DNA of 64,000 nucleotides from Pseudoxanthomonas suwonensis (GTDB taxonomy: Bacteria; Pseudomonadota; Gammaproteobacteria; Xanthomonadales; Xanthomonadaceae), in assembly GCF_000972865.1 (NCBI RefSeq), contig NZ_CP011144.1:1736001-1800000 (forward strand). Direction: 5' to 3'. Every line of letters starts with the position of its first letter. The first letter of the stretch is position 1. This document shows, piece by piece, positions 18,607-27,583 of this stretch. The notes beneath the pieces are model-generated. The model was given only the letters and a program-made list of their open reading frames with translations. It made no database searches and had not been told where the DNA came from. Both the position numbers and the translations under genes were made by a program.

Positions 18607-19482
18607 TCAGTACTTGCTCGCCGGCCGCATGGCCTCTTCCATGCCGGCGCATCGTTCCGCGTCGGCGAGGCCGGTGCGCGCGCCCAGGCGGTCGACCAGC
18701 GAGACGTAGTAGAAGCCGTCCCGCATTTCCCGTTCCGCCGCGCTCGCCGCGGGCGGTTCGCCGAGCCTGAGCTCCAGTGCGGCCAGCGCATCGCCGAGAC
18801 GCTCGGCGTCGGTGACGAACAGGCGGACGACGTCCTGCGGATGCCGGAGCCCGAGCAGGTCGATCGTCCGGTCGAGCTCCGTGGACAGGCGTCCGGCATT
18901 GGCCAGGTCGTAATACTGCCGCTCGGCGACGTACGCGGAAAACTCCGCCCGGCAAGCGGGATCGCGCGCCACACCGTCGCGCTGGTCGAGCACGTGCGAC
19001 AGCTCGTGGACCAGGAACACGCCGGCCCACGGTCCGGTCATCGGGTCGGGACGGATGCGGACGGCGTGGATGCCGTCCAGATCCAGCGTCGTCAAGGTCG
19101 GCATGGGCACGGCGAGGAGCGGGTGCCCGCGGTCGAGCACCAGTCCCCATACGCCATCCCTGCGGCCCGGGTCGATGGCGACGATCGAACCGTCGGCGGT
19201 GATCCGCCCCCACGACAGCAGCGGATACAGCTCGTGCCGGATGCGCCGCAGCCGCTCCGGCACCGCCTCGCCGCGTTGCTCGGCGGCATCGATCTGCCGC
19301 ATGGCCTGCGCCACCGCGCCGCGGTGCAGGTCCACGGCCTGCAGGGCGTCGAACGCATCCCCGGCCGGTTCCGCCGCGCCCCCGGCGCCGGAAGCGACCG
19401 CAAGCGCCAGGCACGCCAGCACCCCAAGCAGGCGCGAGCCGCCGCGCGCCGCGGTCCCCCGGCCGGAAGCGGATGCAGCCAA
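18607..19482 (-). CDS. Exported putative zinc metallopeptidase (HELSH motif)
   Basis: The protein shows the zinc-binding HExxH motif as VFLVHELSHVLDQR near the middle, followed by AEFSAYVAERQYYDLAN, where a glutamate could be the third ligand (inference). A hydrophobic stretch (LLGVLACLALAVASG) near the N-terminus looks like a Sec signal. No ATG lies in frame at the right place: candidate starts are TTG at 19482 (291 residues, arginines before the hydrophobic core) or GTG at 19422 (271 residues, none). I use the TTG because a signal peptide needs a positive n-region. It follows the PEBP gene within 15 bases. No named family is recognised. Confidence 0.7.
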   Translation of the reverse strand: MAASASGRGTAARGGSRLLGVLACLALAVASGAGGAAEPAGDAFDALQAVDLHRGAVAQAMRQIDAAEQRGEAVPERLRRIRHELYPLLSWGRITADGSIVAIDPGRRDGVWGLVLDRGHPLLAVPMPTLTTLDLDGIHAVRIRPDPMTGPWAGVFLVHELSHVLDQRDGVARDPACRAEFSAYVAERQYYDLANAGRLSTELDRTIDLLGLRHPQDVVRLFVTDAERLGDALAALELRLGEPPAASAAEREMRDGFYYVSLVDRLGARTGLADAERCAGMEEAMRPASKY

Positions 19483-19496
19483 CCTGGACCGGCGCG

Positions 19497-20111
19497 TCAG
19501 CCGCGCAGCGCCGGATTCAGGGTGTAGGTGCCGTATACCGACGCCTCGGCCAGGACGTGGCCGTGCGCCGCGCGCAGCACATCCGCGGCACTGAAGCGCT
19601 CCGGCAGTTCCAGCGCGGCCACGTCCAGCGCGAACAGGCGGAAGAAGTAGCGGTGCAGGCGCTGGTCGTTGAACGGCGGGTACGGACCGTCGTAGCCGCG
19701 GTAGTCGCCGCCCAGCTGCGCGTCGCCAGCGAACCAGCCGGTGTAGTCGTTCAGGCCCTGGCGCGCGCCGGGTGGACCGGCCGGTGCCTGCTTGCCCCTG
19801 GCGGTGACGCCGTCGCTGCAGCTGCCGGCGGCGAGCTGGCGCACGTCGGCGGCGATGTCGGCCGCCGCCCAGTGCACGAACTCCGTGCGCGGCTGCTCGA
19901 CCGGGATCTCCACGTCCTCGCGCCCGACCATCTCCGCCACCGTCGGCACGTCCGGGTCGATGCACAGCAGGGCGAAGGACCGGGTGCCATCGGGGACCTC
20001 GTCCCAGGCCAGGTGCGGGTTGCGGTTGCCGGCGAAGCCGTCCGGCTGGCCCATGGCGAATTCCGCCGGAATCGGCCCGCGGTGCTCGAAACTCTCGCTC
20101 CAGATGCGCAT
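19497..20111 (-). CDS. YbhB/YbcL-type phosphatidylethanolamine-binding (PEBP) protein
   Basis: PEBP-fold proteins bind anionic ligands; bacterial members have no settled function. The 204-residue protein shows the family pattern: GNRNPHLAWDEVPDGTRSFALLCIDPDVP near residues 28-56, EFVHWAAADIAAD near 77, and a later GGDYRGYDGPYPPFNDQRLHRYFFRLFALD segment with the conserved GP.P and HRY.F motifs. No signal peptide is visible, so it is probably cytosolic. It is followed closely by the metallopeptidase-like gene on the same strand and preceded by the TPR protein gene, 20 bases away. Confidence 0.9.
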   Translation of the reverse strand: MRIWSESFEHRGPIPAEFAMGQPDGFAGNRNPHLAWDEVPDGTRSFALLCIDPDVPTVAEMVGREDVEIPVEQPRTEFVHWAAADIAADVRQLAAGSCSDGVTARGKQAPAGPPGARQGLNDYTGWFAGDAQLGGDYRGYDGPYPPFNDQRLHRYFFRLFALDVAALELPERFSAADVLRAAHGHVLAEASVYGTYTLNPALRG

Positions 20112-20131
20112 GCGCTGCTCCTCGCGGTGGC

Positions 20132-22201
20132 TCAGGCCTCAGGGTAGCCCAGCCGCGCCGCCACCGGCGCCAGCCGCGCGAACGGCACGGCCAGCACCTC
20201 GGCATAGGCGCGCCAGCGGCCCGGCGGCAGGCGCCGCGGTACCGGCGCCGGGAGCGGCAGCTGGATGCCCAGCGCCTGCCCGACCAGCGCGGCCAGCGCC
20301 GGGGGTGAATCCAGTACGTCGTCCACGCGCAGCAGCAGGTGCGGATACGGGCTCTGCTCGTGCAGCTCGGCGACCTGTTCCAGGCCTTGCGCCAGCCAGT
20401 CGGCGGCGGCGGCCGGCGACTCCAGCGCCAGCGGCACCGGCGAACCGGTCGCCAGCCAGTCCAGCAGCATGTCGCGCGGGTCGCGCAGCGTGGTCAGCAG
20501 CAGGCCCTCGGGCAGGTGCGGGCACAGTGCCAGCAGCAGGGCGTTGTCCCACCACGGCAGCCAGTCGACCACGTTGCCGTCGTCGACGCCGCGCAACGGC
20601 AGCTGCTCGCGCCACTGCGCGACCAGCGCAGCCGGGTCCAGCTGGCCATCGCGCAGCGCGCGCGCGGCCAGCGGCGACTGCAGCGGGTCGGCGGGCGGAG
20701 CGGAACCGAAGCGGTCGTGGCGCACCGGCCCGCCGGCGCCCGCCAGCGTCTCGACCACGCGCTCGATGCCCGAGCCCGGCAGGCCCCAGACCAGCAGCGG
20801 CCGCGATTCGGCGGAAGCGGGCGTGGCCAGGATCGGCCAACCGTCGGCGCCCAGTCCCACGTATTCCGGCAGCGGCAGGCGGCCGGTGCGGAAATCGCCA
20901 TGGAGGGATTGCCATTCCGCCAGCGCCTCGGCCGGCCGGCCGGCGCGGTCGAGCAGGTGGCCGAGCCAGCTGCGCACGGCCGCCTGCCCCCCCTCCGCCG
21001 ACGGCCGGACGAGCATGGCGCGCACGCGCGCCAGCGCCGCATCGGGATCGTCGACGAACAGCGACTCGACCAGGAACTGTTCGGCCGCCGGATGCCCGGC
21101 CTGCAACTCGAGCAGGCGCCGGGCGCAGCGCTCCACGCCTTCCCGGTCGCCCGCGCGGTCGCGGGCGAACAGCGCAGTCTCCAGCGCCGGCACGTGCTCC
21201 GGCATGGCCTGCAGCCAGCGCTCCAGGACCCGCTCGCCTTCCGCGGTACCGGCCGGTTCCAGCGCCAGGCGTGCGGCCCACAGGTCGCCCACCTCGCGCG
21301 AGGTCGCCAGCGCGGCCTCCAGCGTGGCCACCGCGTCATCGCGGTCGCCGCGCTCGCGCCACAGGGCCAGCAGGCCGCCCAGCACCACCCGGTCGTCCGG
21401 CTGCTGCGCCAGGCTGCGGCGCAGCAGCGACATCGCCTGCTCGCCACGCCCGGCCTGCAGTGCGAACAGCCCCGCGCTGCGGCGCAGCGCCGCGGTGTCG
21501 GTGGCAGGATCCTCCAGCAGCGGCACCAGCAGGTCGACCGCTTCGTCCGGGCGTCCCTGCGCCGCCGCCAGCTGGGCCAGCACCGGCTGCAGCGCGCGCG
21601 CGTCCGGCAGCAGTTCCGCGGTGCGGCGGAACGCCTGTTCGGCGAATGCCCAGTGGCGCTTGGCCAGGTAGCCGAAGCCGAGGGTGGAGAGCAGCTGCGG
21701 ATCGTCGCGCAGCTGCACGCTGGCGGCCGAGGCCAGCGCCAGCGCGTGGTCGGTGTTGCCGCGGCGCAGCGCCACCAGGGCGTCCAGCGCCACCAGGCGC
21801 GGGTCGTCCGCGTCGATGCGCGCGGCGGTGCGGCTGATCCGTTCGGCCTCGTCCAGGTCGTCGCGGGCCAGCGCCATGTGCGCCTGGGCCAGGTACGAGG
21901 GCAGGTGGTTCGGGTCCAGGCCCAGGCTCTGGCCGAGCGCCTCGCCGGCCGCACCCGGGTCGCTCGTGCGCAGCAGCAGCAAGGCGCGCTCGAAGTGCAG
22001 CCCGGCATCCTCCGGCGCCAGCAGCATCGCCTGGTCCAGTGCGACCAGCGCCGCAGCCGGGTCGCCGGACCGCGCCAGCACGGCCGACAGGATGCGCTGT
22101 GCCCTGGCGTCGTCGGGGGCCTGGGCCACCCAGTCCTGGGCCAGGGCCAGGGCCTCGTCGACCGCATCGCGCCGCAGCGCTTCTTGGATCCGTTCCTGCA
22201 T
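20132..22201 (-). CDS. TPR protein with C-terminal sulfotransferase-like domain
   Basis: The 689-residue product has about twelve TPR-like helix pairs over residues 1-430 (for example SGDPAAALVALDQAMLLAPEDAGLHFERA). The last 240 residues resemble the P-loop sulfotransferase domain seen in many TPR proteins: RPLLVWGLPGSGIERVVETLAG at the expected PAPS-loop position, TTLRDPRDMLLDWLATG at the 3'-phosphate-binding site and LLLRVDDVLDSP. Such proteins may sulfate proteins or glycans, but the loop lacks the usual conserved SGT/S, with SGI here, so activity is uncertain. No signal peptide is seen. It is the first gene after a 71-base gap from the YheT-type gene. Confidence 0.78.
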   Translation of the reverse strand: MQERIQEALRRDAVDEALALAQDWVAQAPDDARAQRILSAVLARSGDPAAALVALDQAMLLAPEDAGLHFERALLLLRTSDPGAAGEALGQSLGLDPNHLPSYLAQAHMALARDDLDEAERISRTAARIDADDPRLVALDALVALRRGNTDHALALASAASVQLRDDPQLLSTLGFGYLAKRHWAFAEQAFRRTAELLPDARALQPVLAQLAAAQGRPDEAVDLLVPLLEDPATDTAALRRSAGLFALQAGRGEQAMSLLRRSLAQQPDDRVVLGGLLALWRERGDRDDAVATLEAALATSREVGDLWAARLALEPAGTAEGERVLERWLQAMPEHVPALETALFARDRAGDREGVERCARRLLELQAGHPAAEQFLVESLFVDDPDAALARVRAMLVRPSAEGGQAAVRSWLGHLLDRAGRPAEALAEWQSLHGDFRTGRLPLPEYVGLGADGWPILATPASAESRPLLVWGLPGSGIERVVETLAGAGGPVRHDRFGSAPPADPLQSPLAARALRDGQLDPAALVAQWREQLPLRGVDDGNVVDWLPWWDNALLLALCPHLPEGLLLTTLRDPRDMLLDWLATGSPVPLALESPAAAADWLAQGLEQVAELHEQSPYPHLLLRVDDVLDSPPALAALVGQALGIQLPLPAPVPRRLPPGRWRAYAEVLAVPFARLAPVAARLGYPEA

Positions 22202-22272
22202 TTCGGGGGTCTTCAGGGGAAAACCCGCAGTTTACCGCGCCGCTCCGGGCGCGCTCCCGTCCTGCCGGCGGG

Positions 22273-23268
22273 TCAGCGCCCGGGCAGGCCCGCGCGCAGC
22301 CGTTCAGCCACCCAGCGCTCGGCGAAGCCGTCGCCGGACAGGCTCTCAACGAATGCGCAATGCCCGCCCCAGCGCGCCACTTCCAGTTCCGCCCCGGCCG
22401 GCAGCCGCCAGCGCCGGAAGTCCTCGAACGGGATCACCGGGTCGTCCTCGGCCATCAGGATGCTGGCCGGCACCGCCAACCCGGCCAGCCGGTCACCGGC
22501 GATGGAATAGCTGTCGAAGTAGTCCTCCACCCGGCCGAACCCGGCGTAGCGCTCGGCCAGCCAGGCGGTCAGGCTGCGCATGTCCAGGGCCAGGGTGGCG
22601 TCGTCATAGCCGTGCTGCTCGGGGAACAGCTCGCGCTTGCGCAGCAGCGAACTGCGCCACTTGCGCCGGAAGTACCAGTCATAGAACTGCGGCGCGCGCT
22701 CCATGCGGGCCATGGTCGTGGCCGGGTCGACCAGCGGGCAGACCGCGGCGATGCGCCGCAACGGCAGCCCGGCCATGCCGGCGCGCAGCCCCAGGCGCAG
22801 GGCGTGGTTGCCGCCCAGCGAGTAGCCGGCCACCACCAGGTCGCGCACGCGCAGGCGCTGGACCATGTCGGCAGTCGCGTGCACCACCTCGTCCAGCCGG
22901 TTGGAGTGGAACAGGCCTTCGTTGAGGTGATGGGTGTCGCCGTGGTCGCGGAAGTTCAGCCGGAACACGTCCAGCCCGTCGGCCAGCAGGCGCGCGGCGG
23001 TCAGGCGCATGTAGCCCGAATCGGCGCTGCCCTCCCAGCCGTGCAGCAGCAGCGCCATGCCCGCCGGCTCGCGCCCGGGCACATGGCTGTGCCAGCCCTG
23101 CAGGCGTGCGCCGTGGCCGCCGTCGAGGATGTATTCGCGGGTGGCCGCGCCGCTGGCGGCCAGCGCGCGCAGGCCACGGCGCCGGCGCAGGCTGCTGGAA
23201 CCCAGCACCGATTGCAGGTGTGGATTGCGCAGCAGGCGGGGCGGACGGTAGTCGGAGGCGGTCAGCAT
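22273..23268 (-). CDS. YheT-type alpha/beta hydrolase
   Basis: The 331-residue protein belongs to the YheT/AB-hydrolase family (COG0429), putative esterases of unknown substrate. It starts with YRPPRLLRNPHLQSVLGSS, the family's N-terminal pattern, then LLLHGWEGSADSGYM near residue 76, NFRDHGDTHHLNEGLFHS, and the nucleophile elbow VVAGYSLGGNHALRLG near 135. The acid and histidine are in MAEDDPVIPFEDF and WGGHCAFVES. The ATG at 23268 fits the family start. It is 67 bases downstream of the acyltransferase gene on the same strand. Confidence 0.9.
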   Translation of the reverse strand: MLTASDYRPPRLLRNPHLQSVLGSSSLRRRRGLRALAASGAATREYILDGGHGARLQGWHSHVPGREPAGMALLLHGWEGSADSGYMRLTAARLLADGLDVFRLNFRDHGDTHHLNEGLFHSNRLDEVVHATADMVQRLRVRDLVVAGYSLGGNHALRLGLRAGMAGLPLRRIAAVCPLVDPATTMARMERAPQFYDWYFRRKWRSSLLRKRELFPEQHGYDDATLALDMRSLTAWLAERYAGFGRVEDYFDSYSIAGDRLAGLAVPASILMAEDDPVIPFEDFRRWRLPAGAELEVARWGGHCAFVESLSGDGFAERWVAERLRAGLPGR

Positions 23269-23335
23269 GGCGGTCGACGGGGGCAGCGGGGCTAATTTTG
23301 CACCGCAACATCCGCCGCGCAAGTGCGCCGGCGCG

Positions 23336-24145
23336 CTAGGGCTGTTCCATCGCCGCGACGATCCGTTCGCGCGCCAGTTCGGCGATGCGGCGGCGGCCGC
23401 CGATGTCGCCGGGCGGGATCGGCTCGAGGAAATGCACCTCGGCGGCGCGGGCGCGCTCGCCGAGCAGGCGGAAGAAGTTGGCCACGAAGTTCTCGCGCGG
23501 GGCGAAGGCGACCAGCGTCTGCGCCTCGCCACGCTCGCCGTAGCGCAGCGCCACCGGCTGCACCGGCACCTGCGCCTCGACCGCGGCCAGGAAGATCCGC
23601 GCGTGGAACGGGCCGACCTCATGGCCGCCGCGGGTGCGTCCCTCCGGGAACACGCCCACCGACTTGCCGCTGCGCAGCCGCTCCACCATCTGCCCGAGCA
23701 CGCCGTTGAGCGAGTCGGTGCTGCCGCGCTGGTGGAAGATGGTCTGCCCGCGCGCGGCCAGCCAGCCCACCAGCGGCCAGCCGGCGATCTCGCGCTTGGC
23801 CACGAAGCCCATCATCCGCTGGCTGTGCAGGGTCTCGATGTCGATCCAGCTGACGTGGTTGGCCACGAACAGGGTCGCCCCCGGCAGCGGCGTGCCGAAG
23901 CGGCGCAGGCGGAAGCCGAAGATCCGCAGCAGCCCGGCCGACCAGGCGCGCACCGCGCGGTCGCCCAGGGTCTCCGGGCCCCAGGGAATGCGCGCCAGCG
24001 GCGGTGCCAGGCACAGCAGGGTCAGCGGCAGCGGCAGCAGGACGTGCAGCAGCAGCAGCGGGATGCGGTAGAGGTAGCGGAAGGAACGCGCGAGGGCGCC
24101 GGATCGCTCGGGATGCCGGGCCGCACGTGGGGGAGTGGGGTCCAT
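23336..24145 (-). CDS. plsC: 1-acyl-sn-glycerol-3-phosphate acyltransferase (PlsC type)
   Basis: PlsC-type enzymes transfer an acyl chain to lysophosphatidate at the inner membrane, forming phosphatidate. The 269-residue protein has an N-terminal membrane segment (about 25-50, leucine-rich), the acyltransferase block I as VANHVSWID (HX4D, near residue 97), block III FPEGRTRGGHEVGPFHA near 166, and block IV around QPVALRYGE. The ATG at 24145 is preceded by a gap without genes. Paralogues act on lysophospholipids or ornithine lipids, so the exact acceptor is uncertain. It probably forms a unit with the YheT-type gene downstream. Confidence 0.87.
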   Translation of the reverse strand: MDPTPPRAARHPERSGALARSFRYLYRIPLLLLHVLLPLPLTLLCLAPPLARIPWGPETLGDRAVRAWSAGLLRIFGFRLRRFGTPLPGATLFVANHVSWIDIETLHSQRMMGFVAKREIAGWPLVGWLAARGQTIFHQRGSTDSLNGVLGQMVERLRSGKSVGVFPEGRTRGGHEVGPFHARIFLAAVEAQVPVQPVALRYGERGEAQTLVAFAPRENFVANFFRLLGERARAAEVHFLEPIPPGDIGGRRRIAELARERIVAAMEQP

Positions 24146-24310
24146 GGGCGCGCACGATACCGCGCCGGGACGCGGGATGGATACGGGGTGGAAGACCCCC
24201 GCGGCGTGCGCGGCGGACGTGAACGGTCCGGGGTTCAGGCACGGTCTTGCGGGCGACGCGACCGGATGGAGCAGCCGGCGACCGGCGGGCCCGTCGACTC
24301 GGTTGCACGG

Positions 24311-24394
24311 TCGGCTTGCCGGCGACACGGGCATCGGAACACGAGGCCGTCGGCTGTGCCGGCGGCGGCGGTCGCGGGCAAGCCCGGCGCCTAC
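24311..24394. repeat. Degenerate family A element
   Basis: CGGCTTGCCGGCGACACGGGC, a GGAACACGAGG-type middle and an end reading CGCGGGCAAGCCCGGCGCCTAC match the family A unit with several changes. It fills most of the gap 24146-24390 and its end runs into the thioesterase stop region. Confidence 0.6.
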
Positions 24395-24822
24395 ACGGGC
24401 GCGGCCACCGGCACCACCGCCAGGGTCAGCCGCGAGACGCACACCGCGCGGCCGCGCGCGTCCTCGATGCGGATGTCCCAGACCTGGGTGGTGCGGCCCA
24501 CGTGGAGCGCCCGGGCCGTGCCGGTGACCGTGCCTTCACGGACCGCGCGCAGGTGGTTGGCGTTGATCTCCAGACCCACCGCCATGCACTCGCGGGTGTC
24601 CAGGCACAGGTTGCCGGCGCTGCTGCCCAGGGTCTCGGCCAGCACCACCGAGGCGCCGCCGTGCAGCAGCCCGTACGGTTGCCGCGTGCGCGGCTCGACC
24701 GGCATGGTCGCCTGCAGCCAGTCCTCGCCGGCGGCGGTGAAGACGATCCCCAGGTGCTCGATCAGGGTGCCGCGGCTGAGCTGGTTGAGGGCGTCGAGGG
24801 AAACGGGGGCGCGGAAGGCCAT
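24391..24822 (-). CDS. Hotdog-fold acyl-CoA thioesterase (PaaI/YbdB type)
   Basis: The 143-residue protein has the central hotdog signature QPYGLLHGGASVVLAETLGS near residues 60-79, with the conserved HGG and catalytic Glu of the EntH(YbdB)/MenI branch, then GLEINANHLRAVREG and VWDIRIEDARGRAVCVSRLTLAV. The HxGGxSxxxAE pattern and length best fit 1,4-dihydroxy-2-naphthoyl-CoA or general hydroxyacyl-CoA thioesterases; the substrate cannot be fixed from sequence. The C-terminal codons merge with the end of a family A repeat, and the last residues (PVAAPV) may derive from it. Confidence 0.87.
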   Translation of the reverse strand: MAFRAPVSLDALNQLSRGTLIEHLGIVFTAAGEDWLQATMPVEPRTRQPYGLLHGGASVVLAETLGSSAGNLCLDTRECMAVGLEINANHLRAVREGTVTGTARALHVGRTTQVWDIRIEDARGRAVCVSRLTLAVVPVAAPV

Positions 24823-24879
24823 GGCGGGCAGGGTGGCGGGAAGGCGCGGCCATTATCGCCGAGGCCGGCGCCATCCCTT

Positions 24880-24912
24880 GTAGGAGCCGGGCTTGCCCGC
24901 GACACCGGCGTC
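24880..24912. repeat. Single family A half-element
   Basis: GTAGGAGCCGGGCTTGCCCG followed by CGACACCGGCGTC is one palindromic arm without its inverse partner. It lies in the 223-base gap between the thioesterase start and the end of the phospholipase gene. Confidence 0.7.
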
Positions 24913-25045
24913 GCAATCACGGGGCGTCACCTGTGCCTTGGGTGCGTGGCCACGCACCCAAGGACAGCAACCCCCGATCGCTTTACTTCCTCACGTGCGG
25001 CGGCGCGTTCCTCGACCCGGGCGGGCCGGGCCGCATCGTGGCGCC

Positions 25046-26992
25046 CTACAGGATCGGCACCAGGCCGGCGCCGAAGGCGGTCAGCATGCGGGTCAGGATC
25101 GATTTCGCGCCGAGGCTGACCTCGGGGAAATCACCGACCGCTTCGTAGCAGCGGTGGAAGTCCGGGTCGCGGCGCGGCAGCGGCGCCGGGCAGTCCGGCC
25201 CCGGCTGGAACGCATAGTTGGTGGCGTAGCGCCACGGCCACAGGTCCAGCACCGGCGAGGCCTCCAGCACCTTGCCCATGCTGTAGTTCAGCCCGGACAG
25301 CACTGGCGGCTTCTGCCGCGGCGCCACCGTCCACGAATTCCCCGGCGCGATGTCGCGCTCGATGCTCTGCGCCAGCGCGTGGGCGAACGCGGGGTCTTCG
25401 ATCAGCACCACGGCCTCGGTGTTGTAGGTCTCGCTGCGCGGATCGAAGTTGTGGGTGCCGACCACGCCGATGCGACGGTCGATCACCATCGACTTGGCGT
25501 GCAGGCCCATGCGCGGCCCCTCCCCGCTCACCGGCACCGGCCGGCTGGCCGGGGCACTGGTGCGCAGCAGCGAGGGCCGCGTCTCGGTACGCAGCTTGTC
25601 CTCGACCCGGCCGTCGCCGTCGGCGCCCGAACTGCCGCCCAGGCTGCCACCGGGCAGTTCGCTGCGGGCCACGTTCGGCCGCGTCGGCGGATCGCCCGCC
25701 TGCCACGCGCCCAGCGCCGGGTCCACCGGCGGATCGGCCGGGAACGGCATGTACTCGAACAGGTCGAAGCCCAGTTCGCGCACGTGCCGGCGCTTGTACT
25801 TGTAGGTGAGCGCATAGACGATCGGGTTGTCGGTGGCGGCCAGGCTGTTGGTGGACACCACCACGCGCGGCGGTTGCGGGCGCGCGCGCAGGCCGCGGAA
25901 GATCTCCAGCGCCTGGTCGGACAGCACCAGGTACGGCGTCTGCAGCAGGATCTCGTCCTGCGCGCCGGCCAGCAGCGCGGCCAGCCCGGACAGGCCGGCG
26001 CCGTCGGTATCCGGGCCCTCGTGGTGCTTGCGCGGCACGTCGGCCAGGTAGGCGACCGCGCCCACCGGGATGGCGCGCGCCACCAGCCGCTCGCGCACCA
26101 GCGCCGCGTCGCGGGCCGCCTGCGACATCGTCTCGATGCGCTCCGGCCGGGTCGGCCGCGCCGGCGGCAGCGCCGGCACGCCCTGCGCCAGTAGCACCCC
26201 GGCCACGTCGTCCAGGCGCTCGGCCGGCACGCTGCGCGGGTCGTTCCAGTAGGCGACGAAGTTGTGTTCCATCTCGCGCACCACCGGCCCGGCGACCAGC
26301 ACGTCGCGGTCGCGGAAGTTGTACTCGCTGTCCCAGTCGTAGTAGTCGTCCTGGTAGTTGCGGCCGCCGGCGATGCCGACCGCGTCGTCGATCACCAGCA
26401 GCTTGTTGTGCATGCGCTGGTTGAAGCGGCGGAAGCAGCAGACCACGCTGGCCGCGTAGTCCAGGTAGTTGGGCACGGCTTGGCCGAAGGTCGGGTTGTA
26501 GATGCGCAGGTGCAGGTTCTCGTGGGCGCCGGCCAGCGCCGCCAGGATCTGCAGGTCGGCGATCGCCGACAGCTGGTCGATCAGCACGCGCACCTGCACC
26601 CCGCGGCGTGCCGCCGCCAGCAGTTCGTCGATCACCAGCCGCGCGCTGTCGTCCTTGTCGAAGATGTAGGTCTGCAGGTCGATCTTGCGGGTGGCGCTGC
26701 GGATCAGGTTGATCCGCGCCAGCAAGGCGTCGCCGCCCTCGTCCAGGATCAGCGCGTAGTGCCGGGGCGGTGCGTCCGGCGCGGCCGCCGACTCGGTGAA
26801 CGCGGCACCGGCCAGCGCGCGCAGTTCCGACGGTTCGGCGCAGCGGTCCGCACGGTCGCACCCGACCGCGTCCTCGCGCGCGGCCACGGCGATGCCGGCG
26901 GCATGCTCGCGCTGGGCCGCGGTCAGGGTGCTGCAGGCGGCGGTCGACAGCAGCAGCAGGACCCAGGCCAGGCGGCACACCCTCAAGGTCAC
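25046..26992 (-). CDS. Phospholipase D-family protein, cardiolipin synthase C type, lipoprotein
   Basis: The 648-residue protein has two HKD active-site motifs, HNKLLVIDDAVGIAGG and HAKSMVIDRRIGVVGTHN, the layout of ClsC (YmdC), which makes cardiolipin from phosphatidylglycerol and phosphatidylethanolamine. The N-terminus is a lipoprotein signal (LLLSTAACSTL), so it acts outside the cytoplasm. A Gly/Ser/Arg-rich insert (about residues 455-510, SLGGSSGADGDGRVEDK) separates the two halves and is longer than in E. coli. The GTG start at 26992 overlaps the TGA of the YceI gene (GTGA), so translation is coupled. Alternative members of the family are nucleases, but the paired motifs and context favour lipid synthesis. 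Confidence 0.87.
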   Translation of the reverse strand: MTLRVCRLAWVLLLLSTAACSTLTAAQREHAAGIAVAAREDAVGCDRADRCAEPSELRALAGAAFTESAAAPDAPPRHYALILDEGGDALLARINLIRSATRKIDLQTYIFDKDDSARLVIDELLAAARRGVQVRVLIDQLSAIADLQILAALAGAHENLHLRIYNPTFGQAVPNYLDYAASVVCCFRRFNQRMHNKLLVIDDAVGIAGGRNYQDDYYDWDSEYNFRDRDVLVAGPVVREMEHNFVAYWNDPRSVPAERLDDVAGVLLAQGVPALPPARPTRPERIETMSQAARDAALVRERLVARAIPVGAVAYLADVPRKHHEGPDTDGAGLSGLAALLAGAQDEILLQTPYLVLSDQALEIFRGLRARPQPPRVVVSTNSLAATDNPIVYALTYKYKRRHVRELGFDLFEYMPFPADPPVDPALGAWQAGDPPTRPNVARSELPGGSLGGSSGADGDGRVEDKLRTETRPSLLRTSAPASRPVPVSGEGPRMGLHAKSMVIDRRIGVVGTHNFDPRSETYNTEAVVLIEDPAFAHALAQSIERDIAPGNSWTVAPRQKPPVLSGLNYSMGKVLEASPVLDLWPWRYATNYAFQPGPDCPAPLPRRDPDFHRCYEAVGDFPEVSLGAKSILTRMLTAFGAGLVPIL

Positions 26993-27579
26993 GGCGCGGC
27001 CTCGCGCAGGCGCACGCGCACTTCCAGGCGCACCTGGTCGGCCAGCGCGAGTTGCCATTCGCGCATGCCGTAGTCGGCGCGGTCGATGCCGCCGCCGACC
27101 TGGATGTCGCAGTCCCATCCCGGGCGGGCGCAGGCGGCCGGCGCCACTTCCAGTTCCTGGTCGCGGGTCACTCCGCGCAGGCTCAGGCGTCCCTTCAGCG
27201 GCCCGCCTTCGTGCACCAGCGCCGGGGCATAGGGCTCGGAGACGAACTCCATCCACGGGTAGCGCACCGAATCGAAGAAGCTCTGGCCGTGCATCCAGCC
27301 GGTGTAGCGAGGCCGGCCCGGGATCGCCGCCTCGCCGGTGGCCACCCGCAGGCGCACCCGGTGGCGGCCGTCGGGCAGATGCTCGACCGCGCCCTCGTAG
27401 TGCGGGAACTCGCCGACCAGGCGCTGGCCGAAGCGGGTACGCACCTCGAAGCCCAGCCAGCTGCGGTCGGTGTCGAACGCCACCGACGCGGCCGGCTCCT
27501 GGGCTCCGGCCGCCGCCGCCAGCGCGGCGCAAACGAGGACCGCGCACGGCAGCCACGCATATCCCCCGGACTTCCACAT
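26989..27579 (-). CDS. YceI-like periplasmic protein
   Basis: The 196-residue precursor has a signal peptide (to about residue 26, AAAGAQEP) and a YceI-type lipocalin-like beta barrel: VAFDTDRSWLGFEVRTRFGQRLVGEFPHYEG at the start, SFFDSVRYPWMEFVSE in the middle and LKGRLSLRGVTRDQELEVA afterwards, the usual family landmarks. YceI proteins bind isoprenoid or amphipathic molecules in the periplasm; the ligand here is unknown. CxxxxWDC near residue 160 (ACARPGWDC) may form a disulfide. It is coupled to the phospholipase-type gene by a four-base overlap and follows sixA by four bases. Confidence 0.86.
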   Translation of the reverse strand: MWKSGGYAWLPCAVLVCAALAAAAGAQEPAASVAFDTDRSWLGFEVRTRFGQRLVGEFPHYEGAVEHLPDGRHRVRLRVATGEAAIPGRPRYTGWMHGQSFFDSVRYPWMEFVSEPYAPALVHEGGPLKGRLSLRGVTRDQELEVAPAACARPGWDCDIQVGGGIDRADYGMREWQLALADQVRLEVRVRLREAAP

Positions 27580-27583
27580 CGGC

